Below the pieces are notes generated by a model. That model was not told the DNA's origin. It was given only the letters and a program-made list of their open reading frames with translations, and did not search any database. Positions 50,306-58,403 of a stretch of 64,000 bases of DNA are shown in pieces. The DNA comes from Streptosporangium subroseum (GTDB lineage Bacteria; Actinomycetota; Actinomycetes; Streptosporangiales; Streptosporangiaceae), in contig NZ_FZOD01000018.1 of NCBI RefSeq assembly GCF_900188345.1, forward strand, positions 96,961 through 160,960. The letters are read 5' to 3'. How positions within the stretch are numbered: position 1 is the stretch's first letter; the number at the start of each line of letters is the position of its first letter. Position numbers and translations under genes: made by a program.

Positions 50306-51016
50306 GTGGGACTGCGGTTCAAGACGCGCGGGTCGGACTCGGCGTGGGTCGACACCGTGTGGACATGCACGAGCGAGCAGGTCACTGCGATGACGTCCGT
50401 CGCAGGGGTGCGTTGGGGCCTGGTGTTCTGGGAACAGGCTGGCCGGGCGTACGCGGGCATCACCGGTCCCGAGACCCGGACTGGCACGGCGCCGGTGCCG
50501 GAGGGCGCGACCTTTACGGGCATCGAGTTCGCCGTGGGCACCTCGTTGCGGGCCGTGCCCACGCCGGCGCTGGTCGACGGCGGCATCGGGCTCCCCGACA
50601 CCACGCGCCGGACGTTCCGGTTGGACGGCGCGCGCTGGGAGACGCCCGGCCCCGACGACGCCGAGGCTCTGGTCGAAAGTCTCGTCCGGGCCGGGATCGT
50701 GGTCCGTGACCTGCTCGTCGCCGACGTGCTGCGGGGTCACCGCCCGGCCGTCTCGGGGCGCACGGTCGAACGCCGGTTCCGCGCCGCGACTGGACTGACG
50801 CAGGGCGCCGTCCGGCAGATCGAGCGTGCCCGCACGGCGGCGGAGCTGCTGGCTGCCGGCGACCCGGCCGCCGACGTCGTTGCCAAGTTCGACTACTTCG
50901 ACGAGCCGCACCTGGCCCGGGCATTGCGCTCCTACGTCGGACGCACCGCCAGGCAGCTGCGCGAGGGCGCCGGCGGCGCGATCGCCCTCGACCTGGATCA
51001 GCGTTTGACGTCGTAA
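50306..51016 (+). CDS. AraC-family transcriptional regulator
   Basis: 236 residues from GTG 50306. The N-terminal 'RFKTRGSDSAWVDTVWTCTSEQVTAMTSVAGVRWGLVFWEQAGRAYAGITGPETRT' is the ligand-domain pattern of a common actinomycete AraC subgroup. The C-terminal HTH region reads 'GRTVERRFRAATGLTQGAVRQIERARTAAELLAAGDPAADVVAKFDYFDEPHLARALRSYVGRTARQL'. It is convergent with, and overlaps by 19 bp, the RibD-like gene. This AraC/RibD-like pairing is often seen and suggests the first controls the second. Confidence 0.87.
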   Translation: MGLRFKTRGSDSAWVDTVWTCTSEQVTAMTSVAGVRWGLVFWEQAGRAYAGITGPETRTGTAPVPEGATFTGIEFAVGTSLRAVPTPALVDGGIGLPDTTRRTFRLDGARWETPGPDDAEALVESLVRAGIVVRDLLVADVLRGHRPAVSGRTVERRFRAATGLTQGAVRQIERARTAAELLAAGDPAADVVAKFDYFDEPHLARALRSYVGRTARQLREGAGGAIALDLDQRLTS

Positions 51017-51576
51017 ACCAGCTTCAGGATCCCGTTCGAGTAGCTCTCCGATTCCCGCAGCGTCAGCATGTGCTTGTCTCGGTCGGCCTGGCCGAACAGG
51101 CTCTTCCCGGCACCGAGCAGCACGGGAAAGACGAGCAGGTTGTACTGGTCGATCAGACCCGCGTCTGACAGCCGCCGAGCCAGCTCCGCGCTCCCGTGGA
51201 TGAAGATCGCGCCGCCCTCACCCTCCTTGAGCGCGGCGACGTCCTCGGTCGAGCGCAGGATCGTGATCGGCCCCCACCCGTTGACGATGGCGTCGTCAGA
51301 CAGCGTGGTCGACACCACATACTTGGGCAGCTCCTTGTAGCCGGCGTGGTCCTCCGAGCCGGGCCAGACCGGCGCGAACGCCTCGTAGCTGCGACGGCCG
51401 AACATTAGTGCGGTCGTGTCGGTGAGCTCCTCGCCCTTCAGCGACCAGGCTTCGGGGACGAACTCGAGGTCCTTGAACACCCACCCGCCGCTGCGGTGTT
51501 CTTCTTCCGGCCCGCCGCCGGGCGAGTCCACGACGCCGTCGAGCGACATGAAACCGGTGTAGACCAGGTTGCGCAT
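50998..51576 (-). CDS. RibD C-terminal/dihydrofolate reductase-like protein
   Basis: 192 residues: 'RNLVYTGFMSLDGVVDSPGGG', 'DTTALMFGRRSYEAFAPVWPG', 'KYVVSTTLSDD', 'GAIFIHGSAELARRLSDAGLIDQYNLLVFPVLLGAGKSLFG'. This is the RibD_C fold that binds NADPH. Many actinomycete paralogues are annotated as DHFR-like without a proven substrate. The last residues overlap the convergent AraC gene. Confidence 0.88.
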   Translation of the reverse strand: MRNLVYTGFMSLDGVVDSPGGGPEEEHRSGGWVFKDLEFVPEAWSLKGEELTDTTALMFGRRSYEAFAPVWPGSEDHAGYKELPKYVVSTTLSDDAIVNGWGPITILRSTEDVAALKEGEGGAIFIHGSAELARRLSDAGLIDQYNLLVFPVLLGAGKSLFGQADRDKHMLTLRESESYSNGILKLVYDVKR

Positions 51577-51710
51577 TGTGCTGTCTCCTTATGCTCGGGC
51601 GAGCTGCCGGGTCCACGCTAGATCGCGGCTGCGGCGGCCGTCTTGGACGGAAACGACAGCGGGTCCAAAACGCGTATCTGAACACCGCCGCGACCGGCTC
51701 GTCGTTAGTC

Positions 51711-52402
51711 AGTGTGTGAGATGTTGATCAGGTTCAGGTGAAGGTGCGGCGGGCAGGTTGTCCTCGGGTGATCCGACGGAGGACGCCGTTGATGGCGGCC
51801 CAGCGGATGACGGCTTCCGAGGTCTTGGGGTGTCGTTCGTAGTCGCGGGCCAGCCGGCGGTGCGCCGTGAGCCAGGCCAGGGTTCTCTCCACGACCCACC
51901 GGCGCGGGTGAACGGCGAAGCCACGCTGGTCGGCGGGTTTGCGCACGATCTCGACGGTGGTCTTGAGCGTAGTGTTCGCCCAGTCGACGAACCGGCCGGC
52001 GAAGCCTTGATCAGCGAAGACGTGACGGATCGGGCTGCTCAGGTAGGCACCGAGAAGGGCGGTCTTACCACCGTCGCGGTCCTGCCACGAAGCCGCGAGC
52101 ACGGCGACGGTGATCAGCAGGCCGGCGGTGTCGGTGACGATGAACCGCTTGCGTCCGTTGATCTTCTTGCCGGCGTCGTAGCCGCGGGAGTCTTTGCCGA
52201 CGGTGTCGGCGCCCTTGACGCTCTGGGAGTCCAGGACCCCTGCCGACGGCTCAGGCTCGCGGCCGTGCGCCACGCGGGCCTTGGCCCGGAGCACGGCGAG
52301 CAGTTTCTCGGTGACGCCGGCGTCTTCCCACCGGGTGAAGTACCAGTACACGGTCTGCCATGCCGGCAGATCCGCCGGCACCCTTAAGTAGCCCGCTGCC
52401 AT
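51711..52402 (-). mobile_element. 5'-truncated IS5-type insertion sequence
   Basis: Remnant containing the C-terminal two thirds of a transposase. The distal end next to 51711 carries 'agtgtgtgagatgttgatca', a candidate terminal inverted repeat. No matching end is found on the other side, in line with truncation near 52402. Confidence 0.75.
51734..52402 (-). pseudogene. IS5-family transposase, N-terminus missing
   Basis: 222 residues of a DDE transposase: 'LPAWQTVYWYFTRWEDAGVTEKLLAVLRAKAR', 'SAGVLDSQSVKGADTVGKDSRGYDAGKKINGRKRFIVTDTAGLLITVAVLAASWQDRDGG' (first Asp), 'HVFADQGFAGRFVDW' (second Asp), 'RRWVVERTLAWLTAHRRLARDYER' (Glu). Family members have about 60 further N-terminal residues (Y-P-T-D-L-T-D-A-x-W...), absent here. 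The catalytic residues remain, but without the N-terminal DNA-binding part and the second end the element should be immobile. Confidence 0.88.
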
Positions 52403-52486
52403 GTCGGCATCGATGTGCCGTCTCCGGCTCTCTTTGATGGTTCTGCCCTTTCACGGTCCTGCTCTTCATGGTCGCGACATGAAGAA

Positions 52487-52511
52487 GCGGGCCGGGTTGA
52501 ACCCGGCCCGC
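52487..52511. terminator. Terminator hairpin after the DUF6328 operon
   Basis: GCGGGCCGGGTT-g-AACCCGGCCCGC, a perfect 12-bp-arm inverted repeat, 70 bp after the 49-aa gene's stop. It also faces the IS remnant. Confidence 0.75.
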
Positions 52512-52580
52512 GAGTCTTCGGGTGAGAATTCGGGGCGACTTAAAGCGACTTGAGGTTGCTTGGGCGGGTTGGGACCCGCA

Positions 52581-52730
52581 CTAGACATTGAAGATACTCA
52601 CACCCCCGGGACCCACGAGGAAGCCGAGGACGATGAGGACGATCCCCCAGAGGAGGTCGCGACGGGCCAGGATCACGTAGATCCCGGAGATGACGAGAAT
52701 AACGGCGATGATCCAGAGCAAAGTAGCCAT
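52581..52730 (-). CDS. 49-aa small membrane protein
   Basis: A short gene ending in the motif GPGGVSIF. It reads MATLLWIIAVILVISGIYVI, then LARRDLLWGIVLIVLGFLVG, then PGGVSIFNV: two transmembrane helices around a short basic loop. GAGGG lies upstream of ATG 52730. It begins 22 bp after the DUF6328 gene and is probably co-transcribed. Short proteins with the G-P-G-G-x-S-x-F end are widespread in actinobacteria, and their role is unknown. Confidence 0.75.
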   Translation of the reverse strand: MATLLWIIAVILVISGIYVILARRDLLWGIVLIVLGFLVGPGGVSIFNV

Positions 52731-52752
52731 GAGAATCCACTGCCCTCACAAT

Positions 52753-53256
52753 TCACGCCTTAACATCCTGCGTTCGGTACAGATCGGCAATCGGCTGGAT
52801 GAACCAGAGCCAGGCACTGGTCAGGGCGACCGCACCGGCGAACAGCGCGGCCGGCCAGGCGTTGATGACCGTCTCCGCCACCAGCGCGACCGAGCTGGTC
52901 ATCGCGATCGAAAGCCCGATGGCACCGGCGATGCCGAGCTCGTTGGCGCGGTGCACCATCTTCTCCTTCAGGCTTGTCCGAAACAGTAGACGGTGCTGCG
53001 CGGCCGGGGTGATGAAGCAGACGGAGGCCAGGGCGGCACTCAGCAGGGCGATGAAAAACAGCCAGCGGCCGAGGGTGTCGACTTTGTCGAAGCCCGCCGC
53101 GAACGGCAGCGTCAGGAGGAAGGCGAACAGGACCTGTACACCGGTGACCGCCACCCGCAGGCCCTGAAAGAGTTCGCCGAGCTCGCGGTCCACACGTTCC
53201 TTGGGGGTCTCACCCGGCTCGGGCTCGTCATTTTGTGTGTGTTCCGGCTGAATCAT
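52753..53256 (-). CDS. DUF6328-like membrane protein
   Basis: 167 residues. A soluble acidic N-terminus ('ETPKERVDRELGELFQGLRVAVTGVQVLFAFLLTLPF') leads into four hydrophobic segments ('LFFIALLSAALASVCFITPAAQHRLLF', 'GIAGAIGLSIAMTSSVALVAETVI', 'ALFAGAVALTSAWLWFIQPI'). The 'RELGELLQELRVxxTGVQVLFAFLL' opening marks this actinobacterial membrane family of unknown function. Confidence 0.82.
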   Translation of the reverse strand: MIQPEHTQNDEPEPGETPKERVDRELGELFQGLRVAVTGVQVLFAFLLTLPFAAGFDKVDTLGRWLFFIALLSAALASVCFITPAAQHRLLFRTSLKEKMVHRANELGIAGAIGLSIAMTSSVALVAETVINAWPAALFAGAVALTSAWLWFIQPIADLYRTQDVKA

Positions 53257-53322
53257 GGCATTCGTTTACCCGGGTTGGCGTTTGCTATGCCTACCTGCGG
53301 GTCTATGGGGTACGCGTGAGCT

Positions 53323-53919
53323 ATGGGAAGCCACAGTCATGAGGTAACCGACGCGATCCTGGAAACGCTCAAGCGAGCGAGCAGTGGGCTGAAGGAGGCC
53401 GATGTCGGATTTGCGCTCGCAGGAGGCTGTGCCGCGTACGCACGTGGGGCCGCGCCCTCACTCCACGATGTGGACTTCGTCCTCTCCGAGAAGGACGTTC
53501 CAGCCGCTCTGGAAGCACTGCGCGCGCTGGGGTTCGAGACGGTCAAGCCGCCGGAGGACTGGCTGGTCAAGGCGTACGACGAGGGCAGGCTGGTAGATCT
53601 GATCTTCTCGATCTGCGACCATCCCGTCACTCCGGAACTCCTGGCGCGGGCCGAGCCGATGAAGGCGTCCGCGGTGATCGTGCCGGTCCTGGAGGCCACC
53701 GATCTGGTGATCTCGTGGCTGCTGCCGCTCTCGGAGCACAGTTGCGACTACGGTTCGCTGCTGCCGCAGGTGAGGGCGCTGCGCGAGCAGGTCGACTGGA
53801 ACCGGGTCGCGGCGGTCGCGGAGGACTCGCCGTACGCGTTCACCTTTCTGACCCTGCTGGAACGGCTCGACGTCGTCCCCGCCCCCGTTGTCCCGAAGGG
53901 CGATTCGTCCTGGCCCTGA
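53323..53919 (+). CDS. Nucleotidyltransferase-fold protein
   Basis: 198 residues. 'VGFALAGGCAAYARGAAPSLHDVDFVLSEKDVPAALEALRALGFETVKPPEDWLVKAYDEGRLVDLIF' has the G-G-x-A-x...D-x-D-F/L pattern of the MNT/AbiEii-type nucleotidyltransferase fold, with acidic residues for metal binding. No partner antitoxin gene is adjacent, so it is not obviously part of a toxin-antitoxin pair. The substrate is unknown. Confidence 0.72.
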   Translation: MGSHSHEVTDAILETLKRASSGLKEADVGFALAGGCAAYARGAAPSLHDVDFVLSEKDVPAALEALRALGFETVKPPEDWLVKAYDEGRLVDLIFSICDHPVTPELLARAEPMKASAVIVPVLEATDLVISWLLPLSEHSCDYGSLLPQVRALREQVDWNRVAAVAEDSPYAFTFLTLLERLDVVPAPVVPKGDSSWP

Positions 53920-53929
53920 GTCACTCGGC

Positions 53930-53978
53930 GTCCGGGCGGGCATCCGGTCATCGGTTGGATGCCCGCCCGGACCTTTTT
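53930..53978 (+). terminator. Intrinsic terminator after nucleotidyltransferase-like gene
   Basis: 16-bp stem GTCCGGGCGGGCATCC / GGATGCCCGCCCGGAC, 11-nt loop, then CTTTTTATG. It is one of the few hairpins here with a true T-tract. Confidence 0.9.
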
Positions 53979-54087
53979 ATGTCTATCGCCGATAATTGTA
54001 GTTTTTGGTGTATTTGTCTGTTTTGATTCACCGGGTGGGCGTGATAACCATCGCGAACAGACCGAGGCGAATGGGCCGGGAAAAGCG

Positions 54088-54119
54088 GAGGGGGCCCCGC
54101 CTTGCGGCGGGGCCCCCTC
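54088..54119. terminator. Terminator hairpin after PRC-barrel gene
   Basis: 14-bp perfect stem GAGGGGGCCCCGCC / GGCGGGGCCCCCTC with a 4-nt loop, 16 bp beyond the convergent PRC-barrel stop. Confidence 0.85.
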
Positions 54120-54134
54120 GTGCATCGTGCCGGG

Positions 54135-54503
54135 TCAGAAAGTGCCCGTGCCCCCATAGGGGAAACGGCCGTAGTACTCGCCGACGCGGTCGCGATAGGC
54201 AGACTCCTTGAAGTTCGACTCGTCGAACTCCGGGGCGTCCTTGATCTCCTGCTTGGTGCGTGCGACGTAGACCTTGCGCTCCTGCGGGTCGATCTGGGTC
54301 ACCGTGCTGGCGGGCAGCATGACCTTCTTACCGAAGATCCACGGTCCGGTGTCGACGACCATGTAGCTCTCGCCGACCTCATAGGTCGCCTCGTCGATGG
54401 AACCAATTTTTCCATCTGTGGCTTCCACGTGGTAGCCGGCGAGGTCGAGGCTCTTGTTGACGTCGTAGACATCAGCTCGGTAATTCCACAGCTCAGGCTG
54501 CAT
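54135..54503 (-). CDS. PRC-barrel domain protein
   Basis: 122 residues from ATG 54503 (GGGAG nine bases upstream). 'LAGYHVEATDGKIGSIDEATYEVGESYMVVDTGPWIFGKKVMLPASTVTQIDPQERKVYVARTKQEIKDAPEF' is a complete PRC-barrel. The 'KQEIKDAPEFDES' tail is typical of actinobacterial stress-related members. Cytoplasmic; molecular role unknown. Confidence 0.9.
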   Translation of the reverse strand: MQPELWNYRADVYDVNKSLDLAGYHVEATDGKIGSIDEATYEVGESYMVVDTGPWIFGKKVMLPASTVTQIDPQERKVYVARTKQEIKDAPEFDESNFKESAYRDRVGEYYGRFPYGGTGTF

Positions 54504-54751
54504 GGTGTACATCTCCCTTTGGGTTGATTCTCCGGGCTCCAGTCCCGTACCCGAGCGAGGAGGGCTAAACGGAATCAACCCGAAGTTAAAAAAAGTCGGC
54601 TCCTGACCTCCTCCGCCTTCGGCGCCGTCTGGCGCGGCAAGGAGGACATTTCGATTGAATCAAGCAAAGGCATCTGAAGAGCGTCGTGCCCGGCATGTGT
54701 CGGTTCGCGTACTGACCACGGCCGAGCATCCGGTAGTCTTGTCGAGGTCAA

Positions 54752-54825
54752 GCGCCGCTAGCTCAGTTGGTTAGAGCAGCTGACTCTTAATCAGCGGGTC
54801 CGGGGTTCGAGTCCCTGGCGGCGCA
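54752..54825 (+). tRNA. tRNA-Lys (CTT), second copy
   Basis: 74 nt, identical base for base to the copy at 26455-26528, with the same anticodon CTT. The flanks differ beyond three or four bases. The two same-orientation copies bracket 28.3 kb. Confidence 0.97.
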
Positions 54826-54836
54826 CCCATCATCAG

Positions 54837-54880
54837 GCCGTTGTCCTGCGGAAACTCGCAGGGCAGCGGCTTTTTGTATT
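54837..54880 (+). terminator. Terminator after second tRNA-Lys
   Basis: An imperfect stem GCCGTTGTCCTGCG / CGCAGGGCAGCGGC is followed by TTTTTGTATTTT. Confidence 0.85.
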
Positions 54881-55091
54881 TTGCTCCGGGCGTTGCGGGC
54901 TCCTCAGGGCCGTCGGCCTGCCCTCGGCGGGCAGATCTTGCTCGCTCCCAGTGCTCCGGTGGCGAGCGCGTGGAAAGCGGCGCAGCCCTCGATCAGCGGT
55001 GTCAGGCCGGTGACGTGCGCGCAGGCCCATCGTGCGGTCGCCGAGTCGGCCGAGGGCCGCCGGCTGGGACGTACGGGTGCGCCGCGCGCCG

Positions 55092-56285
55092 TCAGATGAC
55101 GGCCGGCTGCTGGGTGGGGGAGAAGATCTCTCCCAGGAGAAACTCCTCCACCACGAGCGTGGCGGCGCCGAGCGCGACCGCGTCCGGCCCGAGCCTGCCG
55201 AGCGTGATGGAGACGGTCTTGTACGGCTGGGAGAGCGAGTTCTCGGCGACGGCCTTCTTGATCTTGACCAGCTCGTGCTGGCCCAGGAGAAGTCCGGCCC
55301 AGCCGCCGATGACGATCCGCTCGGGGTTGAACAGATTGATCAGGTTCGCCAGGCCCACGCCGAGATAGTCGATCGTCTCGTTGATGACGGGGCCGCCGGA
55401 TTTCACCAGCTCGGCCAGCGCGGCCTGCTCGTTGGCCATCTCGGCGGTCATTCCGGCACGTTCCAGAATGCCCTCGGCCCCGATGTAGGCCTCCAGGCAG
55501 CCGCGGGCACCGCAGCGGCAGGTCCTGCCCGCTACCGCGATCTTCGTGTGTCCCCACTCGCCGGCGCTGCTGTTGACGCCGCGATAGGTGCGCCCGTCGG
55601 TGATGATGCTGGCGCCGACCCCCGAGCCGATCAGCACGACGATGACGTGCCGTGATCCGCGGCCGGAGCCGAACCAGAGCTCGGCCTGTGCCAGGGTCTT
55701 GGCGCCGTTGTCGATGTAAAGGGGCAGCGAGGTGCCCTCGCGCAGAAGGGCGCTCAGGGGGACGGCGTCCCAGCCGAAGGTCTGGGCGTGGATGAGTGCC
55801 TCGGGCCCGCTCTCGACGATGCCGGGGACGCCGATGCCGACCCCCATCACCTGCGCGGGATCGGTGCCGCTGGAGGCCATCACGGCGTCGATGCCGGTCA
55901 GTATGTGCCGCACGACCAGCTCGACGTCGTGCTCGCCCGGGCGCAGCGTGAACTCGGACTTGGCCTGCTCGTTCATGTCCAGGTCGAACAGCGCGACCTG
56001 CACGTGGGTCTCGCCGACGTCCACTCCGATCACGTGCCCGAAGTTCGGGTTGACGCGGAGCAGCACCCGGGGGCGTCCGCCGTCGGACTCCACCAGGCCC
56101 GCCTCGACGATGATGTTCTCGGCGATGAGGTCGCTGGTCACATTGCTGATGGAGGCGGCGCTCAAGCCGGTCAGGCCGCTCAGCTCGTGGCGGGTGGTCA
56201 GACCCGCGAAGTAGAGCGTGCGCAACAGCACCGCGCGGTTTCCGCGCCGAAGGTCGCGCACCGTCCTTCGTTCGGGCGTCGCCAT
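55092..56285 (-). CDS. ROK-family transcriptional regulator
   Basis: 397 residues. N-terminal winged helix 'RRGNRAVLLRTLYFAGLTTRHELSGLTGLSAASISNVTSDLIAENIIVEAGLVESDGGRPRVLL', then an ROK sugar-kinase-like domain with 'GVGIGVPGIV', 'LYIDNGAKTLAQAELWFGSG' and the zinc motif 'GEWGHTKIAVAGRTCRCGARGCLEAYIGAEG' (C-x-C-G-x(4)-C). It probably represses carbohydrate utilisation genes and responds to a sugar. ATG 56285 follows GGAAGG. An AT-rich inverted repeat lies 115 bp upstream. Confidence 0.9.
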   Translation of the reverse strand: MATPERRTVRDLRRGNRAVLLRTLYFAGLTTRHELSGLTGLSAASISNVTSDLIAENIIVEAGLVESDGGRPRVLLRVNPNFGHVIGVDVGETHVQVALFDLDMNEQAKSEFTLRPGEHDVELVVRHILTGIDAVMASSGTDPAQVMGVGIGVPGIVESGPEALIHAQTFGWDAVPLSALLREGTSLPLYIDNGAKTLAQAELWFGSGRGSRHVIVVLIGSGVGASIITDGRTYRGVNSSAGEWGHTKIAVAGRTCRCGARGCLEAYIGAEGILERAGMTAEMANEQAALAELVKSGGPVINETIDYLGVGLANLINLFNPERIVIGGWAGLLLGQHELVKIKKAVAENSLSQPYKTVSITLGRLGPDAVALGAATLVVEEFLLGEIFSPTQQPAVI

Positions 56286-56664
56286 CTTTTTCCTTCCCCC
56301 GTTACGCGCAACCCCCCGGTTACCTGCGACCATGTTAGATCGGGTCGTGAACTAAGTCATCCCGCCCCTTGTCACAAGTTGATTTCCTATCTTCTCTAAA
56401 TTAATTTAAGTTTAAAATTAATAGCCCTTCCTTGTCGCGGGCGCCGACCTCACGACGGATCCGCCCGGTCCCGTGGCCCTCGCGCCGTCGATCTCGGCCG
56501 GCCCGGCCTCCCCGCGAGACGCACGCACCTCGTGGGATCGCCCCCGCACCTTCCGGCCGCCGGCCGCCGTACAGCGGGGCCGATCGTCGGCCAGATTTTT
56601 TGGCTAGGTTGATTGGTACGGTGTGGGCAAATAGAGCCAATTCAGGATGAAGCGGGGTAGCTCG
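56286..56664. other. Promoter region of ROK regulator and antiporter genes
   Basis: About 380 bp without a gene. It includes a strongly AT-rich segment (56385-56425), exceptional for this window, and the divergent promoters. Confidence 0.5.
56400..56422. promoter_or_regulatory. AT-rich inverted repeat, probable ROK operator
   Basis: ATTAATTT-N7-AAATTAAT, perfect 8-bp arms. It resembles the arrangement of ROK (NagC/Mlc-type) sites, and its position upstream of the ROK gene suggests autoregulation. Confidence 0.6.
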
Positions 56665-57147
56665 GTGGAGGTTGAGCAGACGGCGCTGCCGGGAATCGGG
56701 CTGCGGCACGAGTTCACGACACGATCCGGACGGCGGATCGGCATCGTCTCCCACCGCACCGGCCGTCGCGACCTGGTGATCTATGATCCCGCCGACCCCG
56801 ATCGCGCGTGCGAGACCGTCAAGCTGAACGATGAGGAGGCCGACGCCCTCGCCGAGCTGCTCGGCGCCCCGCGCATCGTGCAGCGCCTGAACGCCCTGCA
56901 CCGGGAGGTCGAGGGACTGGTCAGCCTCCAGTTGCCCATCTCGCCGGGCACCCCGTACGCCGGACGGCCGATGGGTGACGCGCGGGTCCGCACCCGCACC
57001 GGCGCCTCCATCGTGGCCGTGGTGCGCGAGGGTCAGGTGTTCGCCAGCCCCGCACCCGATTTCGAGCTGGCCGCCGACGACATAGTGGTCGTGGTGGGCA
57101 GCCCGGAGAGCACGGCCGCCGTCTCCGAGATCCTGGCCCACGGGTAG
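56665..57147 (+). CDS. Cation:proton antiporter regulatory subunit (KhtT-like, TrkA-C)
   Basis: 160 residues from GTG 56665, where family similarity starts ('VEVEQTALPGIGLRHEFTTRSGRRIGIVSHRTGRRDLVIY'); an ATG at 56647 is possible. The C-terminal RCK-C/TrkA-C domain ('ISPGTPYAGRPMGDARVRTRTGASIVAVVREGQVFASPAPDFELAADDIVVVVGSPESTAAV') binds nucleotides or ions. It regulates the antiporter encoded 8 bp downstream, as in the Bacillus KhtTU pair. Confidence 0.88.
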   Translation: MEVEQTALPGIGLRHEFTTRSGRRIGIVSHRTGRRDLVIYDPADPDRACETVKLNDEEADALAELLGAPRIVQRLNALHREVEGLVSLQLPISPGTPYAGRPMGDARVRTRTGASIVAVVREGQVFASPAPDFELAADDIVVVVGSPESTAAVSEILAHG

Positions 57148-57155
57148 GGCATCGG

Positions 57156-58313
57156 GTGCACATCGCAATTCTTTTCCTGGAGCTCGGTGCTGTCCTGCTG
57201 GGGCTCGGCATCCTGGGCGCGCTGGCGCTCCGTGTCGGTATCTCCCCCATTCCCCTCTATCTCATCGCCGGTCTGGCCTTCGGCACCGGCGGCATCATGC
57301 CCCTGGCCACCAGCGAGGAGTTCATCTCGGTCGGCGCCGAGCTCGGCGTCATCCTGCTGTTGCTCACGCTCGGCCTGGAGTACAACGCCGACGAACTCGT
57401 GACCAGCCTCAAGGGCAACGCCCGCGCGGGCATCATCGACCTGGTGCTCAACGCGGCGCCCGGTGCGATCGCGGCGCTGCTGCTCGGCTGGGGTCCGGTG
57501 GCCGCCCTCGCCATGGCCGGGGTCACCTATGCGACGTCTTCGGGCATCGCCGCCAAGGTGCTGTCCGACCTGGGTTGGATCGGTAACCGGGAGACCCCGG
57601 TGGTGCTGTCGCTGCTGGTCTTCGAGGACCTGACCATGGCGATCTACCTGCCCATCCTCACGGCGGTGCTGGCCGGACTGAGCTTCGCCAGTGGTGCGAT
57701 CACCGTGGCGATCGCGCTGGCCACGGTCAGCGTGGTGCTGCTGGTCGCGCTCCGCTACGGCCGGTTCATCGAGGCGTTCGTGGCCAGCCCCAACAACGAG
57801 GTGCTGCTGCTGAAGGTCGTCGGCCTCGCACTGCTGGTCGCCGGGGTGGCCCAGCAACTCCAGGTCTCGGCCGCCGTCGGAGCGTTCCTGGTCGGCATCG
57901 CGCTGTCGGGGAAGCTGGCCGAGGATGCCCAGGCGCTGCTGACCCCGCTCCGGGACCTGTTCGCCGCGGTGTTCTTCGTCTTCTTCGGCCTGCAGACCGA
58001 CCCCACCAAGATCCTCCCGGTCGCCGGACTGGCCATCCTGCTCGCCGTGATCAGCATGATCACAAAGCTGCTCACCGGCGCCTACGCCGCCCGCCGGGCG
58101 GGTATCGCCAGAGCCGGCCGCGCGCGGGCCGGGATCGCGCTCATCCCGCGCGGCGAATTCAACATCGTGATCGCCGGGCTCGCGGTGACCGCCGGGGTCC
58201 ATCCCGACCTGGGCCCGCTGGCGGCCGCCTATGTCCTCATCCTCGCGGCGTTCGGCCCGCTGGCCGCCCGGCTCGTCCAGCCCTTCATCACCGCCATCGC
58301 CAAACGCGCCTGA
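57156..58313 (+). CDS. CPA2-family cation/H+ antiporter (KhtU-like)
   Basis: 385 residues, 11-12 transmembrane segments from GTG 57156. 'GISPIPLYLIAGLAFGTGG', 'VILLLLTLGLEYNADELV' and 'FEDLTMAIYLPILTAVLAG' with the conserved acidic residue, 'VGAFLVGIALSG' and 'PLRDLFAAVFFVFFGLQTDP' are CPA2 hallmarks. It lacks a C-terminal TrkA-N domain, in keeping with a separate KhtT-like subunit. Inference: K+/H+ or NH4+/H+ efflux at the cytoplasmic membrane. Confidence 0.9.
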   Translation: MHIAILFLELGAVLLGLGILGALALRVGISPIPLYLIAGLAFGTGGIMPLATSEEFISVGAELGVILLLLTLGLEYNADELVTSLKGNARAGIIDLVLNAAPGAIAALLLGWGPVAALAMAGVTYATSSGIAAKVLSDLGWIGNRETPVVLSLLVFEDLTMAIYLPILTAVLAGLSFASGAITVAIALATVSVVLLVALRYGRFIEAFVASPNNEVLLLKVVGLALLVAGVAQQLQVSAAVGAFLVGIALSGKLAEDAQALLTPLRDLFAAVFFVFFGLQTDPTKILPVAGLAILLAVISMITKLLTGAYAARRAGIARAGRARAGIALIPRGEFNIVIAGLAVTAGVHPDLGPLAAAYVLILAAFGPLAARLVQPFITAIAKRA

Positions 58314-58403
58314 ACCGACGGCCACCTGCGGTATCACATCTCAAGCGGTCGGGCGGGAGTGCCTCCGCGGAGGCGGCCGAAGTGGTCTCACCTCGGGCGG
58401 CCG

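Noticed and set aside
51711..52402. Active insertion sequence
   Set aside because: The transposase N-terminus and one terminal repeat are missing.
53323..53919. Toxin-antitoxin (AbiEii/MNT type) system
   Set aside because: Only the nucleotidyltransferase-like gene is present; no antitoxin or HEPN partner lies beside it.
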